From: Clostridiales bacterium
GTDB lineage: Bacteria > Bacillota > Clostridia > Lachnospirales > Cellulosilyticaceae
Reading direction: 5' to 3'
Assembly: GCA_019418225.1 (NCBI GenBank)
Contig: DYCF01000006.1
Span: 1 to 64,000 of the forward strand
DNA length: 64,000 nt
The notes beneath the pieces are model-generated. The model was not told where the DNA came from, searched no databases, and worked only from the letters and a program-made list of their open reading frames with translations. Within the stretch, counting starts at the first letter, position 1. Each line of letters opens with the position of its first letter. Of this stretch, positions 59,119 through 64,000 are shown one piece after another. The position numbers were made by a program, and so were the translations under genes.

Positions 59119-60417
59119 CTATTTCTTTCTCTTATCAATGATACGTTTTGCTTTTCCTTCACTACGTTCAATTGTTCTTGGCTCTACAATTTTAACTTTG
59201 ATATGTAATCCAGTTAAACTAAAGAGGTCATCTGTAATACGTCTTTCTACTCTTTCTACTGATTTAATTGCATCAGTGATTAAGCCTTCTTTAGCTTCTA
59301 CCCATACTTCAAGAGTATCTAGGTTATTGATGCGGTCTACAATGAGTACATAATGTGGGGCTACTTCTGCTACCCTTAAGATAACGCTTTCTACTTGTGA
59401 AGGGAATAAGTTTACACCACGAATGATGAGCATGTCATCACTGCGTCCATTAATACGTCCCATACGGATTAATGTTCTACCACATGAACAAGGTGTATCA
59501 TCAAGGTAAGAAAGATCTCTTGTACGATAACGGATAAGTGGCAATGCTTCTTTAGTGACACAGGTAAACACAAGTTCCCCTTCTTGCCCATGAGGCAGTA
59601 CTTCTAATGTGGTAGGATCGATAATTTCTGGTACGAAGTGGTCATCATTAATGTGTAAACCTTTCTTTTCTTGACAGTCAAAGGCTACACCAGGCCCCAT
59701 AATTTCACTTAAGCCATAAATATTCATTGCCTGAATACCAAGGAGGCTCTCAATTTGCTCACGCATTTCCTCTGTCCATGGTTCTGCTCCAAATACGCCC
59801 ACACGAAGATTAGTACTTCTAGGGTCAATGCCCATATTCCTCATTGTTTCACCAATATATAAAGCATACGATGGCGTACATGCAAGTGCTGTAGTCCCAA
59901 ACTCCTGAATAAGCTGAATTTGTTTCTTGGTATTTCCACCTGAAATAGGTACAACGGTTGCCCCTACACCTTCAAAACCATAATGCGCCCCAAGGCCTCC
60001 TGTAAATAGACCATATCCATAAGCTACCTGTACAATATCCTCACTTGTAATGCCATAAGCTGTTACACATCTTCCGAAGACATCTTGCCACATTTTAATA
60101 TCATCTTTTGTATAACCAACTACTGTAGGTTGCCCTGTTGTTCCTGAAGATGCATGAATCCTAACAACATCTTTCATAGGTGCTGCAAAAAGTCCATATG
60201 GGTAATTATCTCTTAAGTCCTGCTTTGTTGTAAAAGGAAGATTTTTTAAGTCATCGATTCCTTTAATATCACCAGGTTCAATTCCTATATCTTTCATCTT
60301 TTTATTATAGAATGGTACGTTATCATAGACTCTATGAACAGTCTTAATAAGTCTTTCTCCCTGTAATTTTCTCTTTTCCTCTAAACTTAATGTTTCTTCC
60401 TTCTGCCAATACTCCAC
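59119..60417 (-). CDS. paaK: phenylacetate-CoA ligase
   Basis: This 432-aa AMP-forming ligase activates phenylacetate or a related aryl acid with ATP and CoA. The P-loop-like motif is SGTTGQP (91-97). The adenylation core has YGLSEIMGPGVAFDCQEKKG, then RTRDLSYLD, and the hinge KXXX region includes MGRINGRSDDMLIIRGVNLFP. Start is a GTG behind GGGAGGCG. Length is standard. In anaerobes, PaaK works with indolepyruvate oxidoreductases in aromatic amino acid fermentation, but those genes are not here. The downstream ACT protein is likely its regulator. Confidence 0.94.
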   Translation of the reverse strand: MEYWQKEETLSLEEKRKLQGERLIKTVHRVYDNVPFYNKKMKDIGIEPGDIKGIDDLKNLPFTTKQDLRDNYPYGLFAAPMKDVVRIHASSGTTGQPTVVGYTKDDIKMWQDVFGRCVTAYGITSEDIVQVAYGYGLFTGGLGAHYGFEGVGATVVPISGGNTKKQIQLIQEFGTTALACTPSYALYIGETMRNMGIDPRSTNLRVGVFGAEPWTEEMREQIESLLGIQAMNIYGLSEIMGPGVAFDCQEKKGLHINDDHFVPEIIDPTTLEVLPHGQEGELVFTCVTKEALPLIRYRTRDLSYLDDTPCSCGRTLIRMGRINGRSDDMLIIRGVNLFPSQVESVILRVAEVAPHYVLIVDRINNLDTLEVWVEAKEGLITDAIKSVERVERRITDDLFSLTGLHIKVKIVEPRTIERSEGKAKRIIDKRKK

Positions 60418-60515
60418 GTTTGCACGCCTCCCTAAATTGAAATATTCAAAGTATAAATATATCGTATTTTAGAAAATTGTAACATTTATTATATTTTTAT
60501 TCAATATTTTATAAC

Positions 60516-60581
60516 AAATAATAGACCTAACATAGCATCACTTTCTACTTTTAAAGCAATGCTACATTAGGTCTATTATTT
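60516..60581 (-). terminator. terminator of the MATE gene
   Basis: AAATAATAGACCTAA and its perfect complement form the base. ATAGCAT/ATGCTA continues the stem. Confidence 0.85.
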
Positions 60582-60598
60582 TTATTTATCTAAAATGA

Positions 60599-61924
60599 TT
60601 AATAACCGTACATCTTTTTACCCTTTCGTAAATAGATAACGGCTATAATACCTGTTGTAATTTCTGCAAAAGGAATGACTAACCATACCCCATTTACACC
60701 TAGCATAGTCGGTAGGACAACTAGCCCTATTACCACGAATACAAGTGTTCTAAGTACAGATACCAGGGCAGATACCTTGCCATTTGAAAAGGCTGTAAAC
60801 ATTCCACTTGTAAAAATATTAAGACCGCAAAAGATAAAGGCTATTGAAAATAGCTGGAAACCATATAATGCAATGTCATATACAGCCTCTCCTCTTGGTG
60901 TGAAAATCCCTACTAAAGTAGAAGACATTGCGATACTCACGCCAAAGGATACTAATGAAAGAATCCCTATAAATACCATACTATGTTTCATGATATTTTT
61001 CAGTTCTTCCTTATTATCTTTTCCATAATTATAACTAATATGTGGGGCAACCCCAGAGGTAAATCCTAAATGCGCTGCCACTAATAAAAACTGCACATAA
61101 AGCACTATTGTAATTGCTGCTACACCATCTTCGCCTAAATATCTCAGCATTACAATATTATATAAATAAGTTGTAATGGCCCCTGAAATCTGTGTTACCA
61201 TTTCTGAGAATCCATTAAAGGCACTTTCTTTAATATAGCGCCATCTTAATTTTACCTTTACGAAGTAGAGGCTATTTTTCTTATTTAAAAATACACTTAA
61301 TCCAATGATACAAGGCAATGTATAACCAATACATGTTGCCAGTGCTGCACCTGCTATTCCCATATTCATAGGCACTATAAATACATAGTCTAGCACCATA
61401 TTAATAACGCCGCCCAGTACTGCACTAATCAAGCCTATTGTTGGTTTTCCTGCTGTTACTAAAAAATAATCAAAAAACATTTTTAGCATAATAATAGGTG
61501 CAAACCACATCATAATGCTTGCATACGTCTGACAATATTCATATAAAACTGGTGTAGCCCCTAATGCCTTAATTAACGGGATTGTGAAAACAACACCCAA
61601 AATGCCCAGTACAATACCTACAACGGCTACTGTGCTAATAATCAATGTAAAAGCTTCTCTTGCTTCTTCTTCTCTCTTTTCCCCCATCAACCTTGCCACA
61701 ATGGCACTTCCACCTGTGGCAAACATTACACTTATGCCTAATAATAATCCTACTAAAGGATATACAATATTCGTAGACGAAAGCGCATTAGCCCCCACAA
61801 ATCTCGAAATAAAAATACCATCTACAATTGTATATAATGAGAAAAATACCATCATTACAACCGTCGGAAATGTATAGCGAATGAGCGACCAAAAGGTCGT
61901 CTTCTTATCAAATGAATGTTCCAT
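60599..61924 (-). CDS. MATE-family multidrug efflux transporter
   Basis: This 441-aa protein has twelve transmembrane helices in two related halves, each with the MATE pattern (PTVVMMVFFSLYTIVDGIFI and GFSEMVTQISGAITTYLYNI). It exchanges Na+ or H+ for cationic drugs. AAGGAGGAG before ATG 61924 sets the start. It is divergent from a MerR/BmrR-type regulator with a shared 96-bp control region, so drug-inducible expression is likely. Confidence 0.93.
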   Translation of the reverse strand: MEHSFDKKTTFWSLIRYTFPTVVMMVFFSLYTIVDGIFISRFVGANALSSTNIVYPLVGLLLGISVMFATGGSAIVARLMGEKREEEAREAFTLIISTVAVVGIVLGILGVVFTIPLIKALGATPVLYEYCQTYASIMMWFAPIIMLKMFFDYFLVTAGKPTIGLISAVLGGVINMVLDYVFIVPMNMGIAGAALATCIGYTLPCIIGLSVFLNKKNSLYFVKVKLRWRYIKESAFNGFSEMVTQISGAITTYLYNIVMLRYLGEDGVAAITIVLYVQFLLVAAHLGFTSGVAPHISYNYGKDNKEELKNIMKHSMVFIGILSLVSFGVSIAMSSTLVGIFTPRGEAVYDIALYGFQLFSIAFIFCGLNIFTSGMFTAFSNGKVSALVSVLRTLVFVVIGLVVLPTMLGVNGVWLVIPFAEITTGIIAVIYLRKGKKMYGY

Positions 61925-61980
61925 GTCTCCTCCTTGTAAGCTCATCTCTCTTGAATCATTAATTGCATTATCTTATAATA

Positions 61981-62003
61981 GAGTATCCAGTAACAGGATA
62001 GTC
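61981..62003. promoter_or_regulatory. MerR-type operator between MATE and merR genes
   Basis: GAgTATCC-AGTAACA-GGATAgTC is a 23-bp imperfect dyad located in the divergent control region. MerR-family activators bind such dyads inside promoters with long spacers. The assignment to the neighbouring regulator is inference. Confidence 0.55.
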
Positions 62004-62020
62004 AATAGGAGGTTTTATAC

Positions 62021-62851
62021 ATGTCATATGTTTCAAATAAATATTTTTCCACTGGAGAATTTGCCAAACTCTTTGGGATTCATAAAAAAACACTTTTTCA
62101 TTATGATGAAATAGGGCTTTTTCATCCTGATAAAGTATTGGATAACGGCTACCGTTATTATTCTTCAGCCCAAGTGGAGCTCTTTGATATTATCTTACAG
62201 CTCAAGCGGCTTGGTATGCCCCTTAAAGAAATCAAATACTTCATCGACCACCGCACACCTGAAATGGCTATTGATTTCTTCACTGCAGAGCAGGCACAAA
62301 TCGAGTCACAAATTCAAAACCTCATGGCACTCAAGAAATCCCTTAGTATCAAGACCCAATTACTTCAGTCTGCCTTAAATCTTCCTTCAGAAATCGCTTT
62401 AGAAGATCAAAAAGAAGAATTCCTTGTGCTCAGTAATAAGGTAAAGCCTACAGAAGACGATTACGACATTCAAACTTATACTGAACATCTTAAATACTGT
62501 GCTGCACATAAACTAGATATCGGTTACCCTATTGGTGCCATGTTAACGTTAGATACCTTATATGCTGGTCGCTTCTGGGACCCAGCCTACTATTTCACTA
62601 AGGTCGAAATACTTCCACCAGCCTACGCCTTCACCAAACCTGCTGGTCGCTATGCCGTAGGTTATCTCAAAGGTTTCTACGACAAGACACCTTTACTTTA
62701 TGCCAAGCTCTTTGATTTTCTTCAAGCGCACAACCTCACGCCAGAGGGCTATTCTTATGAAGAAATCCTTGTAGATCAGCTCTCTGTCCAAAATCCCGAA
62801 GACATCGTCACCAAAATTTCCATCAAAATCAAAAAAGATGAGTCAAGCTAA
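62021..62851 (+). CDS. MerR-family regulator with GyrI-like effector domain (BmrR type)
   Basis: This 276-aa protein has an N-terminal MerR HTH (FSTGEFAKLFGIHKKTLFHYDEIGLFHPDKV, about 7-37). A dimerisation coiled coil (about 75-120) follows, and a C-terminal GyrI/BmrR effector-binding domain (about 130-276) begins after the linker. Multidrug-binding transcription activators of this build twist their promoter DNA when a cationic drug binds. It faces the MATE exporter gene, its likely target. AGGAGG precedes the ATG. Confidence 0.92.
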   Translation: MSYVSNKYFSTGEFAKLFGIHKKTLFHYDEIGLFHPDKVLDNGYRYYSSAQVELFDIILQLKRLGMPLKEIKYFIDHRTPEMAIDFFTAEQAQIESQIQNLMALKKSLSIKTQLLQSALNLPSEIALEDQKEEFLVLSNKVKPTEDDYDIQTYTEHLKYCAAHKLDIGYPIGAMLTLDTLYAGRFWDPAYYFTKVEILPPAYAFTKPAGRYAVGYLKGFYDKTPLLYAKLFDFLQAHNLTPEGYSYEEILVDQLSVQNPEDIVTKISIKIKKDESS

Positions 62852-62869
62852 TTCCTTAGCTTGCTCATC
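62837..62869 (-). terminator. terminator of sppA overlapping the merR stop codon
   Basis: GATGAGtCAAGCTAA pairs with TTAGCTTGCTCATC (one bulged T). Read leftward, TTTTTTGATTTTG follows. The left arm is the last codons of merR. Confidence 0.75.
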
Positions 62870-62915
62870 TCTAATCTTAATTTTCAATCCTTAATTTTAT
62901 TTTTTACTGCTTCAT

Positions 62916-63956
62916 TTAGTTCGCCATCATATACATTAGCTTCATGCCCTCATGATCTTCAATATAAGACCTTATGGTACTAAAATCACTATTTGCACCA
63001 ATGTTTCCTATATTAGAGATACCATACATAAGTTCTTCCCAGAAACTCATTGGTTGCTGATCGTAATAAAGTTTACAATCCTCTAAGCCATTTTCATCTT
63101 TCATCTGACTTACAGCTGTGTCAAAATCAGCAATTTCATCAATTAATCCCAATTCTTTTGCTTGATTTGGACTATATACTCTACCATCAGCTAACTTCTT
63201 AACTGTTTCCGTATCTAAGCCGCGTCCTTCTGCCACAACATCTACAAAGATTTCATAACTTTCATCGATTAACCCTTGTAAAATCTCTCTTTGTTCATCT
63301 GTAAGTGGATTACCCATGGCTTTATTTTTACCAGAAACAATGTTTTCTGATTTAATACCAATTAGTTTTTGAAGTCCTGTTGTATCTGTAAGCGACATAA
63401 TAACACCAATAGAACCAGTCATCGTCATACGATTTGCATAGATTTTATCTGCTGCCATACATACATATAAACCACCTGATGCAGCCGTTTGCGCCATATA
63501 GGCATAAACAGGTCTACCTGTCTTTTCTTTATACTCTTTAAGCTTTAAGTATAGTTCGTCAGACTCATAAATTCCTCCACCTGGTGAATTAACATAGAGC
63601 ATGACCCCTTTATTTGATTCATTATCCATAAGCGCATCAATACGATTCAGCGTCCACACATGATTATAGGCTGTCTGACCTTCTGCAATAGTTCCTTCTA
63701 CATAAATAACATCAATTGTATTACCCGCAGGCACATAAGAAGCCGCACTACTTACACCACTTCCCAAGATTCCTTTAAATACATTACTCCAAAGTACTAC
63801 AAATGCAATACATCCGCAAAGTACACAAAAAGCTACAAGCCAACCATTCATAGGTTTCTTAGGCGGCTTATTTCTACCTCTTCTTACAGGTGGCTGTGGT
63901 GGCATTGTTTGCTGCTGATTTCTTTCATTTCTTCTAGCATTCTGACCATCTGCCAT
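62916..63956 (-). CDS. sppA: signal peptide peptidase SppA (start near window edge)
   Basis: This membrane-bound serine-lysine protease of at least 346 aa degrades leftover signal peptides. A Gln/Arg/Pro-rich cytoplasmic tail (1-36) leads to one transmembrane helix (about 38-60) and the protease domain. The nucleophile is S160 in TAASGGLYV, and the general base is K212 in SGKNKAMGN, at the usual spacing of 52. AAGGAG at 63980-63975 would serve ATG 63967, which is out of frame by one base. The SppA frame itself stays open to the window edge. The true start is therefore uncertain: 63956, beyond the window, or after an indel. Confidence 0.92.
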   Translation of the reverse strand: MADGQNARRNERNQQQTMPPQPPVRRGRNKPPKKPMNGWLVAFCVLCGCIAFVVLWSNVFKGILGSGVSSAASYVPAGNTIDVIYVEGTIAEGQTAYNHVWTLNRIDALMDNESNKGVMLYVNSPGGGIYESDELYLKLKEYKEKTGRPVYAYMAQTAASGGLYVCMAADKIYANRMTMTGSIGVIMSLTDTTGLQKLIGIKSENIVSGKNKAMGNPLTDEQREILQGLIDESYEIFVDVVAEGRGLDTETVKKLADGRVYSPNQAKELGLIDEIADFDTAVSQMKDENGLEDCKLYYDQQPMSFWEELMYGISNIGNIGANSDFSTIRSYIEDHEGMKLMYMMAN

Positions 63957-64000
63957 ATTTTGGGCATTTGTATACTCCTTATTGGTTTCGTTTCTTTGTG

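Overview
The window is 64 kb of low-GC DNA from an anaerobic Gram-positive bacterium of the class Clostridia. The genes used here include a highly expressed fused AdhE, several chemoreceptors, SLH-domain surface proteins, an acetate transporter, MgtE behind an M-box leader and YjdF behind a yjdF-type leader. Dockerin, SLH and cohesin-like surface modules beside fermentative genes would fit a Cellulosilyticum-like fibre or glycan degrader, but that genus assignment is inference only. No rRNA, tRNA, CRISPR array or transposase gene was seen.

Layout. 1-2.8 kb is the integrase end of a prophage or integrative element that runs off the left edge: a small Cys-rich protein, two excisionase-like HTH proteins, an operator-rich divergent region, an XRE repressor, an ImmA/IrrE peptidase, a tyrosine integrase and tandem arm-type repeats. 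3.1-6.1 kb is adhE. 6.1-16.3 kb holds an esterase, a chemoreceptor, a lipoprotein, a secreted cyclophilin fused to a copper-amine-oxidase-N-like domain, an SLH protein, the RNA polymerase recycling helicase HelD and an azoreductase. 16.4-21.3 kb has a decayed acetyltransferase, a 195-nt structured element (copy A) and a MarR-controlled heterodimeric ABC exporter. 21.4-33.6 kb carries two paralogous dCache chemoreceptors, a yjdF riboswitch with its gene, a frameshifted secreted protein, a 1-kb gene-free stretch with a candidate large structured RNA, and a third, unusual six-TM receptor. 33.8-37.6 kb has a truncated PadR-linked FtsW-like protein, structured element copy B, a ferredoxin-nitroreductase and an orphan DNA methyltransferase. 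38-45.6 kb holds an ECF S component and two surface genes: a 1578-aa dockerin/M60 peptidase and an SLH anchor with a cohesin-like N-terminus. 45.8-52.7 kb has oleate hydratase with a TetR regulator, a pentapeptide protein, an M-box/small ORF/mgtE unit and a diguanylate cyclase. 52.9-64 kb has an acetate transporter, a hemerythrin unit divergent from a Crp/Fnr regulator, phenylacetate-CoA ligase with an ACT protein, a MATE exporter divergent from a MerR regulator, and sppA.

The most interesting material is non-coding. (1) Two ~196-nt elements share an identical 30-nt apex and the same fold, but their long outer stems differ in sequence and keep pairing. (2) A dispersed two-hairpin repeat has four clear copies, each upstream of and co-oriented with a gene. 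(3) The 31.26-31.68 kb stretch contains four perfect complementary segments in a crossing, pseudoknot-like order. (4) The mgtE leader carries an undescribed 51-codon ORF between the riboswitch terminator and mgtE. All coordinates and pairings were worked out by eye; family names rest on recognised motifs, not on database searches.
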